A stretch of 64,000 nt of DNA from Papaver somniferum (GCF_003573695.1 NC_039359.1:153566210-153630209), one strand, 5' to 3'; shown: positions 46,029 through 59,457, counted from the stretch's first letter. Numbers and translations: made by a program. Notes: a model not told the origin generated them from the letters alone.

Positions 46029-46989
46029 CCTTCGTATCGTCGTTATTTGTCTTTAAAACGAAGGTTTATTTCAAAAAATATTGTGAAAGCTCACATCTCA
46101 TACATATGATAAAGTTTTTTATTTACATGAAAGCTCATAAGAAAATTTTTATCACTGGACACAATTTCATCATCCATATTTTCCTTCGTGTCATCGTTAT
46201 TTGTCTTTAAAACGAAGGATTATTCCGATTTCATGAAAAATTCACTTCATTTATGATGAAACCTTGGTATACATGAAAGCTCATACACTAAGTTTTATCA
46301 CCGGACCTAGGTTCATATTAAAAAAAATCTCTCCTAAATCAGGGATTATAGTTAGTTTTCAAAACTAACGATCGAACGAACATACGTTTTCAAAAACGAG
46401 GGTTTTTTCATAAAGCTCACACTAATATACACACATGTATATATAAACTCAAGCATGAACAATTCATGAAAATCATAACATCAGCAAACAAAAAAAAAAA
46501 AAAAAAATTCTTGCACCTGTCGGCGCCGGCCGGAAGTTGGCCGACGGTGGCTACGGCCGTCGGTCAGACGGAGGTGCTCCGACGAATTTTTTCTGCTTCT
46601 TTCCCTGGCGACGTGAAGGTGATGAAGTAAAGGGAGCTACTGGTCGTGGAAAATAATAAAAAAGAAGGGATTAATTCCTTTTTATAATAATTTTTATTTC
46701 CAAAACCGAATTTTACAAGGTTTCCTTATTGGGCTCGGCCCGCAAATCCTAAACGACCATGGTCCCATCATCCAAACCAGCGGTTCAACACCAATTTATG
46801 CTCATCAAACGATGCTCCAATCATGACATTTAAGCCTTCATCAATTTGTGGTTTGCTCATGCTCTCTAAATTCAGTAACATCTCAGCTTACGACTAAGTT
46901 CAATTACTGGTATTATTATTTATGGCTGGAAAATCACCATTTAATGCTGACTGAAGAACACAACTTTCCTCAGTAAGCAGGGGACTTAA
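45512..46989. other. Tat 3' noncoding region: upstream of antisense gene, to the polypurine tract
   Basis: AT-rich. A TATATATA microsatellite (about 45990-46023), two copies of a CGTTATTTGTCTTTAAAACG block (46040-46059 and 46193-46212, about 153 bp apart), an A-run (46491-46507) and a GC-rich stretch (46517-46560). It probably holds the antisense promoter. The polypurine tract is at 46975-46985. Confidence 0.5.
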
Positions 46990-48184
46990 TGTAGATGGTG
47001 GATTTTCGAGAAAGGCTAAATTCGTAAATTCATAATTATACAAAGCTCTAATTTTCGACAAGGGTCTCTCATCGAATTCTCAACGGAGAGTACTTTCTCT
47101 CAGAGTACATGTAGATATGCAGTCTCACGACTGGACAACGGCATATATCATGAATACTGAATACTTTCAGTGATTATTTCTATATAGCATCACGAGATGG
47201 ACGGCTCCCGGACAGCTTGCTCTGCTAGTATAGAGCGATGAAGTCTTCAGGAACAAACAACAAGTTTACCCTGACTATATAAAGGATATGACTTACCGAC
47301 AAGCTCGTATCAGGATAATTAATGCTCATATACAGCTTGCTCTGCTAGTATAGAGCCACAAAGTTAATTATTCCTAATTGCAATCGCTCTTATTCCATGG
47401 TCGAATCCACGACTGGTCCCATGGAATGACAATAACAATTGTTCTGATTCTATGATCGAATCCATGACTTGATCTCATAGAATATCAATAACTATATTAT
47501 CTCATTACTCCGATTTCATGATCGAATCCACAACTGGTCTCATAAATGGTAATAGATAAAACTTAATTACTCCGATTCTATGGTCGAATCTACGATCCCA
47601 TGGAATGGTAATGCTCACTTTATTATTCTGAATTCGTAGTCGAATCCTCGGCTGATCCTATGAATTAATAATAAACATCTTATTACTCAATTTTGTGAAT
47701 TATTCTCCACTGAATTCCACAATTAGTAATAAATAATCAACAACCGGGCGTCTTAGCTACCTCTAAGTAAGCCCCGATTCAAATGGTGAAGGTGTATTCA
47801 ACGATGATACACTAACAGTCACCGCACGAACGAGTATTTCAAAAATACAACGAAACGATGAACCTATGCAAAATAGAGAAGAAAATAATAAATAATTAAA
47901 AATATTGACCAAGGTGCTGGGAGCACGGACACAAGACCGACCGACCATGTCTTGGTCAATCCCACGCCAGTTTTATATTTTTAATGCATTTTTATTATTT
48001 TCCATGATTTGATGAAAAACCTCTCGTTTTACCAAATCTCCTTCGTCTCGAGGAAACTCCTCGGTTTCATGGTACTTCCATAAATCCATAGAAAATAATA
48101 TAAAATTAAGGAAAGGAGTGTGAGGTGTGACCATTGGCCAACCGGCCATGCCTTGGTCCCAACCGGCCCCACATCCACGGTTCC

Positions 48185-48231
<47 letters not shown>

Positions 48232-50669
48232 TCTCTAATTTCATGAAAAAACTCCTTGATTTCATGGTATATTTGCACAAATCATCAAATAATAATAAAA
48301 TAGCATAAATTATGAAAACTTGTGGGACCGGGTATTTTTGCATGAGATATGTCGTTGTCCGGCCATGCCCTAGCCGGTCCCACACGCCCTTTTGTTTTAT
48401 TATTTTATTATTAGTTTTCCTTGAATTCATCAAATTCTTTGATTTCATGGTATTTCTCTCAAATTAGGAAAAATTCCCTCAAATCATCAAAAATACATAA
48501 AAAATTCCCTAGCCGGCCGGCCATGCCTTCCACGATCCCACAAGCCCTTATTTTTATTATTTTAATATTTATTTTGCTTCCTTGAACTCATGAAAACTCC
48601 TTCAGTTCATGGAAACTCCCTAAATTCATTAAATTTCTCAAAATTCATGAATTTTTCATAAAATCATCAAAATATTATAAAATTAGGAAAACTCGTGGGA
48701 CCGGGTCCTAGCCGGCTGACCATGCCTTCCACGGTCCCACACTCCCTTATTTTTATTATTTTAATATTTTTTGCTTCCTTGAACTCATGAAAACTCCTTC
48801 AATTCATGGAAACTCTCAAAATTCATCAAATTTCTCAAAATTCATGAATTTTTCATAAAATCATCAAAATATTATAAAATTAAGGAAAAGGCACCACGAG
48901 ACCGTGGTCATGACTGGCCGACCATCCCTTGACCACGGCAATCCCACGCCTCTCATTCTTTATTTTATAATTATTTTTCATCATCTCATGGTGATTTTCT
49001 CAGTTTCGTCGAAACCCTAATTTTGGCATATTTTCTCGAATGGATGCTCGATTGGACGCCAGAAAATATCAAAATTCTCAGGACTGAGATGCAGACGCCT
49101 TGGGGACAAGAGCACGCTATCTTGATCAACCAAGATTGGATCTTTGGCTTACAGAAGCCGGTCCCATCAATTTTCACAGTTTTGACCTAATTTGCACAAT
49201 TGCACGTATTAGGTCCAAGACTCTTCCAAACACTTTGGATTTTCATGAAGTGATCGTCATTCTATCCCGTGACCACCCAAGGCCAGTTTCATGACCCCTT
49301 GGTTGGTCCCTCACCTCTTCATAATTAATTAGGTTTTTTCGCTCAGACGAGCATTTTCGAATAAATGATTAAACCGGCATTTGATCATTCTTTCACCAAC
49401 AAATCGTCAACTCTTCAGGAGTTCTTTGTATTTGCTCACGTGAGCATATGGACACTACATGGTTGATCTACGGTCCCCTGTAGTCGCTCTCTCCTTCGTC
49501 CCATGGTTAAAATTCTGACGAACCATGAATTGATCATCAATTGATCAAATTAGGGTTTCTGAATCCAAGGATCATCATTCCAGATTCCAACCTTAATAAT
49601 TTTACGACGACCTCATGGTAATTAATTTTATTAATTATGCTCGGTTCAACGACCAGTATTCTAATTAATATTTTTGGTACGCTGCCAATAATCCATCAGA
49701 TGAGCAACACATGCTCAGACGATCAAATATTCAACAATTCATCACATGAACAACACTTGCTCAGATGATAAATATTTGCTCCAACCAAGGAATATTGGTT
49801 CAACAATCAATACTCAACGACCCATCGAATGAGCAATACTTGCTCACTTCATCGTAAGAACCATACCTCTGTCTCATGACATGATCAACTCATGAGTCTC
49901 AGAACATTTCATGTTCAACTCATCAACTACATGGACTCATCGTCCCATCAAACCACGAATTCAACAATTGACTAACATACCACGAGACGTCAATCGTGTC
50001 ACTTTAGGGGGATATCACTTAGGGTTTTGTTCTGGCGGTCTGCGGCACGTGTGTTCAAACACACGATGGAATATGAGCAAGTAATGCAATTAGTTGAAGG
50101 AATTCACGAGGTAGTGGGTGGAAAATCGACCAAGTCTCCACACGTTGAGCAACTGGTTTCAAACACGATCTCCACTTCCCCACTCTTTGATTCCATCAAC
50201 TGTCACACTTCATGGGGTGATGGTGTCTAAAATTACAGCAATATAAATAAGTCTCTGAATCATGATTGAAGGATCATCATCATCAGTATCATCAATCTCA
50301 CGTCAAACTGACAACACGAGATCATCAACTCATCAATTGAGCAACTACTCTCAATTGAGCAATTTCAATCATTCAGAGCTTATCATATTCAAAATTCACA
50401 CACCCACAATCTTTGATTACCATTGATTCCACATATTTCTCAACTTCCCTCCTACAGATCAACCCATCCTCTCTTGTGACTGAATTTACTCTGGAACGGT
50501 CATTGTCTTGATTTAGGCCGGAGTACTACAAATTTATCTATCTAAAGCACCCCCTTTGCAGCGGTGCATCTGTGTGAGCTTTAAAATTTCACTCGGTTCG
50601 AGGAGGCTCCTCCGTACGGTCGTCTCCTCAATTCCTTAAAAACCAGCAAATCTTTTTTCCCCATCTACA
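46990..50669 (+). repeat. Right LTR of the Tat-like element
   Basis: 3,680 bp. Compared with the left LTR it has insertions and deletions: a shorter start, a longer TTA microsatellite (48186-48232) and an extra segment near 49130-49215. Hairpin stems are at 47905-47959, 48322-48383, 48695-48740 and 48902-48938. Confidence 0.9.
48186..48232. repeat. TTA microsatellite in Tat right LTR
   Basis: About fifteen TTA units. The matching place in the left LTR (near 28508-28548) is shorter and interrupted. It produces a meaningless poly-Ile or poly-Tyr frame. Confidence 0.95.
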
Positions 50670-50674
50670 AGGAG

Positions 50675-52015
50675 AATCGACTCTTATGAGCGCACTAGTG
50701 TCACACAGACGTGTAGGGATTAGTTTTGCACAATGCTAGATGTCTCCTTTATATAGCATTAGAATCAAGGTTTTGCCTTAGTTACAAAGCAATCCATATT
50801 CACCGTTAGATGAAAACCTGATTTAGATTCAAGTTATATTTCTCAACCGTTAGATAAAAAACTTATCTTGTCACACACACTTGGGTAGACGTTTACTGGG
50901 TTTGTGAAAACCATGCCCAAACGTGTACGTGTATGTTGGTTCAACATAGTAACCCAAAAGGTCAACCATATGAGCATTTCATATTAACCTTGTTCTTCTT
51001 CCCCATAACTAGTTCAATTGACTCAAATGAACTAGTTAGAGATTGGTTCAATTGCTATGAGATCTTATGTAACTACACAAGACACAACTGAAACAAAGAT
51101 GACTCGATTCGATTGAATCGTCTCATGAACTTTATAGCCATGGTTTGCATAAAGCATTCCTTAGTAATTTAAGTTTCATGTTCAGAGCAAATCTTTAGAT
51201 CATAACCACTTAAGCTCACAAACAAGTTCGCGGACTTAAGACAACATGTGGAGTTTTCCAAACTCAGCAGAAAATCTCGGCAAAGAGATTTTGGCCAGTT
51301 CGCGGACTAGGTTCGCGGACTTACACGCAAACGAGTTTTTGGAAAATCCCAGCAGAACTTCCGTCAGTTCGCGGACTGAGTTCGCGGACTGGGTTCGCGG
51401 ACTTGGCAAAGCCAATTCCTCCGGTTTCTCTCAATCAACAAAGTTCGAAAACTTCGGATTAAGGAATACATGGTTATGTAATCTAAACTCTCATTCCAAT
51501 CATTGAGACATTCTCAGAGGACGTTCTATAGCCGTTATTCACATATCATTTCGCGTCAAAGAAGTTCTCAAAGTAATTGAAACTTTTCATGACTTTCGTC
51601 ACTAGGTGAAGATAAACTTGATCAAAGCGAAACGCTTTACCAACACATGATTTCGAGATATAGATGGGCGAGATATACTCGGCTCGAAATATCAAATGTG
51701 TATGATCCAGTCAATATAGCATACGACTTTTGTCTCATAAGAAGTAGGAGATAGAAGAGATAGACTTTTGAGTGATAGATAAGTTCAAGTCTCCACATAC
51801 CTTTTTGTTGATGAAGTTCCACGGTTCCTTGAGTAGATCTTCGTCGTTGTATGATGGATCACCATGAAGTCCTTGAGCTTAACTACACTTTTCTATCCTA
51901 GTCCGAGACTTAGCTATGTAGGTTAGAAATCAAGACTCATAGTTTTGATCACTAACATTGACAAACATGCTTGAGATAGCAACGCATGCGAGGTCGACCG
52001 ATCAATGCTTTAACA
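50675..52015 (-). repeat. Copia 3' LTR, part 2
   Basis: Matches about 56586-57900 of the 5' LTR. Minus-strand TATA box TATATAAA at 50748-50755. TTCGCGGACT units: an extra unit at 51299-51325 and three at 51367-51404, where the other LTR has one at each place. Ends TGTTA (minus), next to the polypurine tract. Confidence 0.9.
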
Positions 52016-54752
52016 ATCTCCCCCTTTGTCAATTTTAGTGACAAAACTATTAATACATATGGAATACAAAAAAAGATAAACTTTTGTGGCTCCTATTCCG
52101 TAGTATAATCTTCAACGTTCCCTGAAATCTTCGTCCTTCCAAGTACTCCAATGATCCCAAAGGTTGTAAGTTTAGCATCACTGTTATTGAAGATCCGTAG
52201 CTATAACAATGAGAGAAATCGAGATTCTTGATCATCATTATACAGTTGCATAGTATTATTATGTAACATCAAAGTTCAATTGTATCACGACTTTAACAAT
52301 AATACTACGGTGATATGTATCATTCCCCCTTAGTCAATACTCCATCTCGATTATGGAAACCACTCCCCCTTACACAATGATCCGAAAACCATATGTATTT
52401 ATAGTGTGAACTACAATATTTCTCCCCCTTTTTGTCAATGAAATTGGCAAAGGTACATGAACGCGATCATAATGAAATTTCCACAAGAGACATTTCATAG
52501 ACTAAAAGAAAAATACATGCCAACTTAATTTAGATGCAATCATAAAGCTGAAGCTAAATGCATTCATCAAGGAGTTTTAAGATACAAGATAACCCCTATA
52601 AAATTCCACAACCGCACACCCCGCAAGATATTACCATTAAGCACAAGTTCAAAAGAACTCTCCCCCATTTGATGTCATTCCCGAAAGAACAACAAGTGCG
52701 ACCTTAATTTCGAAAGAAAAAAAAAAGATTTTTTAATTGGACACCAAAAACCATAGAAATGATTTTCTATATCCAAAACTCAACCAAATTAATCACAATA
52801 AAACCCATGATTAATTTAATTGGAATACGCAACTAAATCAAACCACAAAAGTGATCAATTTAATTGAAAGTGATCAACATAAGTAAACTTACGGAGCTAC
52901 GACTAAAGTAATCATACGGAGATGACTAACTTAATTGTTCACATACTCAACATAAGGAAAAACCTTACGGAATATACGACTATATTAACCAATAGAACAT
53001 GATTTGTATAGCCGTTCATATATTCAACACAAGAAATTTTGGAATATATGAAAACTCAACTAGACTAATTACAAGAGAACCCATAATTAATCTAATTGGA
53101 ATACAAACAACCAAACTAATCACCGAAGCAATCAATTTAATTGTGAAAAGATTTTGCTCGACAAAAGAAGACTTTCAGAGCAAATAACTAAATAACCAAT
53201 CAAGATGATTAATTTAGTTCAAGAATGCTCAACATATAACATCTCATGGAACAACCAACAAGGCCAATATTAATCGACATAGTTGTAAGGTGCTCAACAT
53301 AAGATACACAATGGAGCCTTCACGGTAAAACATAACAAAATGGATCAATGAAGATCAATACCGTGGATAACATACAAGGATCTATTCTATTTTCCATCAC
53401 TATTTGCTTAACGACATAATAGACTTTATCCTTGTCAAACAAAAGATTTCATTCTATTTTCCATCAAATACATGACTGCATAGGCATAACTTTTGTATTT
53501 GTCAAAAGTCCATTCGTCCTTTCATCAATACGAATATCAATTTATGAACGACTTTACTTTTGACACAATATGGGACCTTCAAGTTCACGCACACAAACAA
53601 TACATATCCTATAAAATATTGCAATACTTCAAAACAGATTAATACTGCAATAATATCATCCTCCAAATATTTTTAGAATTTAAAAACTAATAAACCTAAA
53701 AAATAACATAAGAAGATGAAAACAAAAATAATTATGTGTAGTCACAATAATGGCTATTCCAAACTCTAGTAATCCTTCTTAAAAACAAGAATATATTCTC
53801 ATAAGAAGTTTCCTAGTCATCAAGACAAACTCGTAATGCACATATAAGATGATTTGTCCTTAGAGGGTAGAATCAATCTTTTTCGCCCGGATTTACACCA
53901 AGAATAGCTACCAAAGGCGTATAAAAAGATTTTCTTAGCAAAGAAGAACATACAAAGTCAATAACGACCATGCACCACAATTCTCATAGGACGATAATGA
54001 ACATTCAAGAATTCCATAGCACTACGTACTACTTTCCATTCTTGAACTTCCTTCTTTGTTATTCACCAACAACATTCTTTTAAAATATACAAATTATCTT
54101 AAAAGAGTAGTACTCCAGGAATCCAAGTGCCGAAGATCAAGAGAAGTGGAACAAGTGCAACGAAATGGAGGAAAATAATCAAAAACAAAAGTCAGGATAA
54201 ATACCAATCTTAACTCATCCAAATTCAAGGTTTCTCATCTCCATTTTGAAGAGAATTCAAAGAGGAAGATACTGCAAAACGAATGAGGTCAATCCGACTT
54301 CGGACGAAGACGTTACGGCCTAAACAAGTTTACCGAATATCGACGTCAAGTATGCATACGGTTTTGCAAACGAATTTTTGTATCCTGGAGCAGTTTGCAG
54401 ACGGGGTTTGCGAACTTAAACCCCTGGATTTTGGTTTTAAGTGATGTTATGCATTCTTGGTAAGTGTACCATGAAGTCCAAACATCCCTAACTAATGTTT
54501 TCAAACCTAAACATTTAACAACCTTAAACACAGATCAAGTTAGGTAGAAATGAACGATAATCAAGGTACATGAATCATTGTAAGTACTCAAACAAGTAAT
54601 AAAAACATAAAACTTGCTCAAGTTTATAGACATACATTTTTAGAATAATCCGATCGAATTCTACAGCCTTGCCAAACATAATATGTGTGCCCCAATTCTC
54701 GTGCTTCCCTCACCGTATACATAGCAGGGCATTTCTTGGTGAGGATGCACTT

Positions 54753-55468
54753 TCAACACAAACAAGTTGTGTTGAGGTGAACAATGTATTGCTCACCATG
54801 ACACCAAGAAAGAGTTTCTTTCCAACAACTCTTAAATCTTGTAGTGTTGAGAAACACCCAAGGAACTGTTTTTATAAGTCTATCAAAAAACTTCAAGAGA
54901 ACCCAAAAAGATTTGTGTTTCTGATTTCTTGTTTTCCAACTTATAAAAAACAGTTTCTGCAGATAGTTTTTAGTACTGCGAAGGGAAACTCTTTTGGTAA
55001 AAAGAGACGTCCTAGATTTTTCATAAAAGAAGACAATACTACTATCTTGATAGGAAGTATCATGAATTGAGGAACAAATCAATTCATGCTTTGAGGTGAT
55101 ACACTCAGATGACTGAGATTTAAACTCCTCTTGTAATTCGTTTAGTTTATCACAACTAATTGGATTATGCAGAGGAGAAGAATTGCTCTCACTGATTAGT
55201 AAATCAATATCAACCTCAACATGAATATTATTCATCATAACTTTATTTAGCATGTCAAGATATTCTTGCTCTTTATGGAGGTATAACTCAACATCAAGAG
55301 ATAAGCTCTCAAGCTTCTTTTCAATACCTGAAAAACTTCAAGGTATTTTAAACCTAGTGGAGGTTTAGATAGAATTTCTTCTACAAATTTTATTAAATCA
55401 GTCATGGAAGAGAATTATGAAATCCCTGGATCTGGTGGTGCATTTATTGAGATAGCACTACTGTCCAT
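54753..55468 (-). pseudogene. Gag-like frame of the Copia element
   Basis: First ATG after the primer site is 55468 (MDSSAISINAPPDPG). The frame shifts at about 55330 and then reads KKLESLSLDVELYLHKEQEYLDMLNK..., an acidic coiled-coil-like stretch, and goes on to 54753 with a basic C-terminus. I see no zinc knuckle or capsid motif. It sits where gag belongs, directly after the primer site, so it is probably a degenerate Gag; the frameshift argues against function. Confidence 0.4.
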
Positions 55469-55515
55469 AGAGTCAGATCGCTACAACCACAGACTTATAA
55501 GGTCTTTAACGTGTT

Positions 55516-55533
55516 TGCCTGCTCTGATACCAA
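55516..55533 (-). other. Primer-binding site (initiator tRNA-Met) of Copia element
   Basis: Minus strand TTGGTATCAGAGCAGGCA directly after the 5' LTR end. Confidence 0.85.
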
Positions 55534-55534
55534 T

Positions 55535-57900
55535 TGAAAAAGTGGGGGTCTAACACCACCACACAATATTTCGCTTAGCAATCTGTATGGATTAACTTCG
55601 AAATACTTTGCTAGAGAATCAACTAGATAGTCAAACTCAATCTAGATTAAAGTATCTCAAGGAGTCAATATCTCTCACTTGTTTTGATTTACTCAAGCTA
55701 AAAAAATAGCGAGTCTTTAATCAAACACAAGGAATAACTTGGACGGTACCAAAGACCAATATCCAAGGATCAATCAATATCAATCAACAACCAAAGGTTG
55801 GATTTCCAATTGATGATCTTAACACACAACCTGTATTATTTCAATTATATAAAATATAATGCGGAAAAAAATAACACAGACACAAGAAGTTTTGTTAACG
55901 AGGAAACCGCAAATGCAGAAAAATCTTGGGACCTAGTCCAGATTGAATACACACTGTATTAAGCCGCTACAGACACTAGCCTACTATACGCTAACTTCAG
56001 ATTGGACTATAGTTGAACCCCAACTAGTCTCTCATCGATCCAAGGTACAATTGTACTCCTACGCCTCTGATCCCAGCAGGATATTGCGCACTTGATTCCC
56101 TTAGCTGATCTCATCCACAACCAAGAGTTGCTGTAACCCAAAATCGCAGACTTGATAATAAACAAATCTGTCTCACACAGAAAAGTCCATCAAAGGATAA
56201 ATATGTATCCCACAGATAAATCCTAGGTTTTGTTCCGTCTTAAGATATGAAATCAAGGTGAACAGGAACCAATTGATAATCCGGTCTTATATTCCCGAAG
56301 AACAGCCTAGATTAATCAATCACCTCTCTACGATCCTTCCTGACTACACAGGCGGTTTGTCGAGGAATCACAAATAGTGAGACGAAGATGTTTGTGACTA
56401 CTTTATCTTGCCTATCGGTGAACTCTCACGATCTCAATACAATTAATAGATTGTACTCGTACGATAGAAGATGCAAAATCAGATCACACAACTACGATAA
56501 AAGTAGTATCGGTCTGGCTTCACAATCCCAATGAAGTCTTTAAGTCGTTAACCTGGTTTTAGAGAAGAAAACCAAAGGTTAAAGGAGAATCGACTCTAGC
56601 AAGCGCACTAGTATCAAAAAGACGTGTGGGTATTAGTTTTGCACAATGATAGATGTCTTCTTTATATAGCCTTCAAATCAGGGTTTTGCCTTAGTTACAA
56701 AGCAATCCATATTCACCGTTAGATGAAAACCTGATTTAGATTCAAGCTAATATTTCTCAACCGTTAGATCGAAAACTTAGATTGTCACACTTGGGTAGAC
56801 GTTTACTGGGTTTGTGAAAACCATGCCCAAACGTGTATGTGTATGTTGGTTCAACATAGTAACCCAAAAGGTTAACCATATGAGCATTTCATATTAACCT
56901 TGTTCTTTTTCACCATAACTAGTTCAATTGACTCAAATGAACTAATTAGAGAGTTGTTCAATTACTATGAGATCATGTAACTACACAACACACAATTGAA
57001 ACAAATATGATTCGATTCGATTGAATCGGCTCATGAACTTTATAGCCACGGTTTGCATAAAATATTCCTTAGTAATTTAAGTTTCATTTTCAGAGCACAT
57101 CTTTAGATCATAACCACTTAAGCTCACAAACAAGTTCGCGGACTTAAGACAACCGGTGGAGTTTTCCAAACTCAGCAGAAAATCTCGGCAAAGACACTTT
57201 TGGCAGTTCGCGGACTTACACGCAAACGATTTTTTGGAAAATCCCAGCAGAAATTCTCGGCACGAGAACTTCCGTCAGTTCGCGGACTTGGAAAAGACAA
57301 TTCCTCAGGTTTCTCTCAATCAACAAAGTTTGAAAACTTCGTATTAAGGAATACATGGTTATGTAATCTAAACTTTCATTCCAATCATTGAGACATTCTC
57401 AGAGGACGTTATATAGTCGTTATACACATACCGTTTCGCGTCAGAGCAATTCTCAAAGTAATTGAAACTTTTCATGACTTTCGTCACTAGGTGAAGATAA
57501 ACTTGACCAAAGCGAAACGCTTTACCAAGACATGATTTCGAGATATAGATAGGCGAGATATACTCGGCTCAAAATATCATATGTGTATGATCTAGTCTAT
57601 ATAGCATACGACTTTTATCTCATAAGAAGTAGGAGATAGAAGAGATAGACTTTTGAGTGATAGATAAGTTCGAGTCTCCACATACCTTTTTGTTGATGAA
57701 GTTCCACGGTTCCTTATATAGATCTTCTTCGTTGTATGATGAATCTCCATGAAGTCCTTGAGCTCAACTACACTTTTCTATCCTAGTCCGAGACTTAGCT
57801 ATGTAGGCTAGAAATCAAGACTCATAGTTTTGATCACTAACATTGACAAACATGCTTGAGATAACAACACATGCGAGGTCGACCGACCTATTCTCTAACA
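55535..57900 (-). repeat. Copia 5' LTR
   Basis: 2,366 bp; minus-strand ends TGTTAGAGAA...CACTTTTTCA. TATA box TATATAAA (minus) at 56661-56668. It is the reference for the interrupted LTR. Confidence 0.9.
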
Positions 57901-57905
57901 CATGG

Positions 57906-58724
57906 GCATCACTATGCCATGCCGCAGACCAAGTATTCAACACTAGGATGCATTTTGACGGAACGGCCTATACGGACTAGGTAATTACCATTATTGCTTG
58001 GCCACGCCATGCAAACGAGTTGGCTTAAGCTTCTGTCCTTTCGGTGATGAACTACGGTCTGTGCTTGATCCCTTTAGAGTACAAAAGGGTACGTAGGCAG
58101 CCGTAATGAGTTGCAGCATTGCCGGTCCAACACTTTGCCGCTCATATCATCTAATTGTGATATGATTGCGACATTCTGGCCTCTCATATCATCTAATCTC
58201 GGTATCTCGATGCAAGAGATGATTGTGCGAAGCTTGATGAGACTTAGTTGCATGCCAGCAAGTGGATGCTCATACTTCCTATCAAGCTACAAAGAGTAAG
58301 ATAAGTTGATGCAAATGATCAAACTATAGTCTATCTGGAGGCTAAAAACCCGAGTGTCATAATTTAGCTCAAGGGGAGTCCATTTTGATGGGAAACGGAA
58401 CAAAGATCAAGACATGTGGATCTATAAATCCACATGGTCACCAGAATTTAGCCAAATTCCATCGTTTAGGTCCTCAAAACGCCGTTTTATCCGTTTAAAG
58501 AAAGTCTTTATTTTCTTAATGAACCCTTTGCGGGGAACGAGTGTAACTTGGAAATGTGTGGAAGCTAATTTAGCTGCATAATGATCCACGAGCATGCATG
58601 CGAAGACGAATGGACGTGCATTTTCCTAGCTTTGAGGTCTGGATCGTAGCTTCATCATGGCGCATCGGGGAAGTTACGGCCTGCGGGGCCATGCGGCAAA
58701 GGCATAATTTTACGGTCCGTCACA
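57906..58724 (+). mobile_element. Element T, left LTR, third segment
   Basis: Continues after the Copia insertion (CATGG at 57901-57905). Contains GGGTACGTAGGCAGCCG, a motif common near the LTR 3' part in plant Gypsy elements, and ends CGTCACA just before the primer site. The short frames here have no motifs. Confidence 0.7.
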
Positions 58725-59457
58725 GTTGGTATCAGAGCAAGTTCCGAGAAAACTCTAGGGACTGTGCGGAGTGGACTTGTCCACGAGTATTTTCCTTAAT
58801 GGAAACTTAAAGTTGGAGAGTAGGCCAACTTTTGCGCGGAAAGGAATTTGTAACTGCTATGCCAGTTACTTTGCAAATCGAGTTGATCTTGTTTAAGTAC
58901 TGTGAGTTTTCCTGGCCTAAGTGGCACCCCACTTATGAGTGGATATCCGGAAGACCGTCTGGAACGATGGGTAGACAATGGGACTGATCATCCCCACACG
59001 ATGGCACTGGCCAAGGGTGTGCGTTGTCAGGCCCGGCTAGCATCCCACTTTCAAGTGGCAACCTGGATGACCGTCAGGGACGATGGACAACTGGAAACTG
59101 TTCCACACAGTATTGTGCTAAAAACCTTTAATTTTGATGACACCTTTCAACTTGTGAACCTTAGGGAATCCTGGGTGATAGTATGTGATGCCATCTAGGA
59201 TACCTGGTCGAGATATCCTCTTGGAACTCGCCAATTGCGATTCTTGGTATTGTTGTGGACACTTTTGGATTCCTGGACAAGAGATATGGTAGGGTTGCTC
59301 AGAAGGTCTAAATTTTTGTTCACGATAACTTGAAGAAACCCATGATTTCAGAGCATTTGGTATGAGACTTTTGCTCAGGAAATCCAAACCGATGAGATTG
59401 TCCAGAATAGTCTTTGTTTTGAATTTCAGGGACGAAATTCTTTAAAGGGGTGAATAA
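58725..59457 (+). mobile_element. Element T, 733 bp interior
   Basis: Primer site TGGTATCAGAGC at 58727-58738 (initiator tRNA-Met) and polypurine tract with AAAGGGGTGAATAA just before 59458. The interior has no protein motif and holds two imperfect copies of a segment with CC(C)ACTT...AAGTGG...ACCGTC (about 58918-58985 and 59035-59100). T is therefore non-autonomous and compact. The GGGACGAAATTCTTTAAAGGGG context resembles chromovirus 3' ends of the Tekay type. Confidence 0.7.

Larger units (their letters stand above)
27350..50669 (+). mobile_element. Tat-like Ty3/Gypsy element with antisense gene, interrupted by Athila-B
   Basis: Starts TGTAGATGG and ends CCATCTACA, flanked by the target duplication AGGAG (27345-27349 and 50670-50674). 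LTRs 27350-30912 and 46990-50669 (3.6-3.7 kb). Interior: gag, a remnant of protease joined to the integrase C-terminus, then a long antisense multi-exon gene, then a polypurine tract (AAGCAGGGGAC, 46975-46985). Without Athila-B it is about 15.3 kb. Very long LTRs plus an antisense frame between pol and the 3' LTR are typical of the Tat lineage. The core of pol has been deleted. Confidence 0.85.
52016..55534 (-). other. Interior of the pol-less Copia element
   Basis: Minus-strand polypurine tract AAAGGGGGAGAT at 52016-52028; similar GGGGGAGA-type tracts (CTCCCCCAT near 52670, CCCCTTT near 52428, CCCCCTTA near 52325) repeat inside. Around 52779-53101 a ~270 bp unit is partly duplicated (AACCCAT(G/A)ATTAAT.TAATTGG). 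No polymerase motif was found in any frame. Confidence 0.75.
26303..57900 (-). mobile_element. Pol-less SIRE-like Copia element, interrupted by the Tat-like element
   Basis: Bounded by a perfect 5 bp target duplication CATGG (26298-26302 and 57901-57905). In element orientation (minus): 5' LTR 57900-55535, primer site beside 55534, short interior to 52016, polypurine tract GGGGGAGAT and 3' LTR 52015-26303 split at 27350-50674. Without the insert it is about 8.3 kb. The interior of ~3.5 kb has only a Gag-like frame and no polymerase. The primer site TTGGTATCAGAGCAGG, the GGGGGAGA tracts and the very long LTRs fit the SIRE/Maximus group. Confidence 0.9.

Noticed and set aside
48120..48308. Poly-Tyr or poly-Ile frames
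   Set aside because: Translation of the TTA microsatellite.
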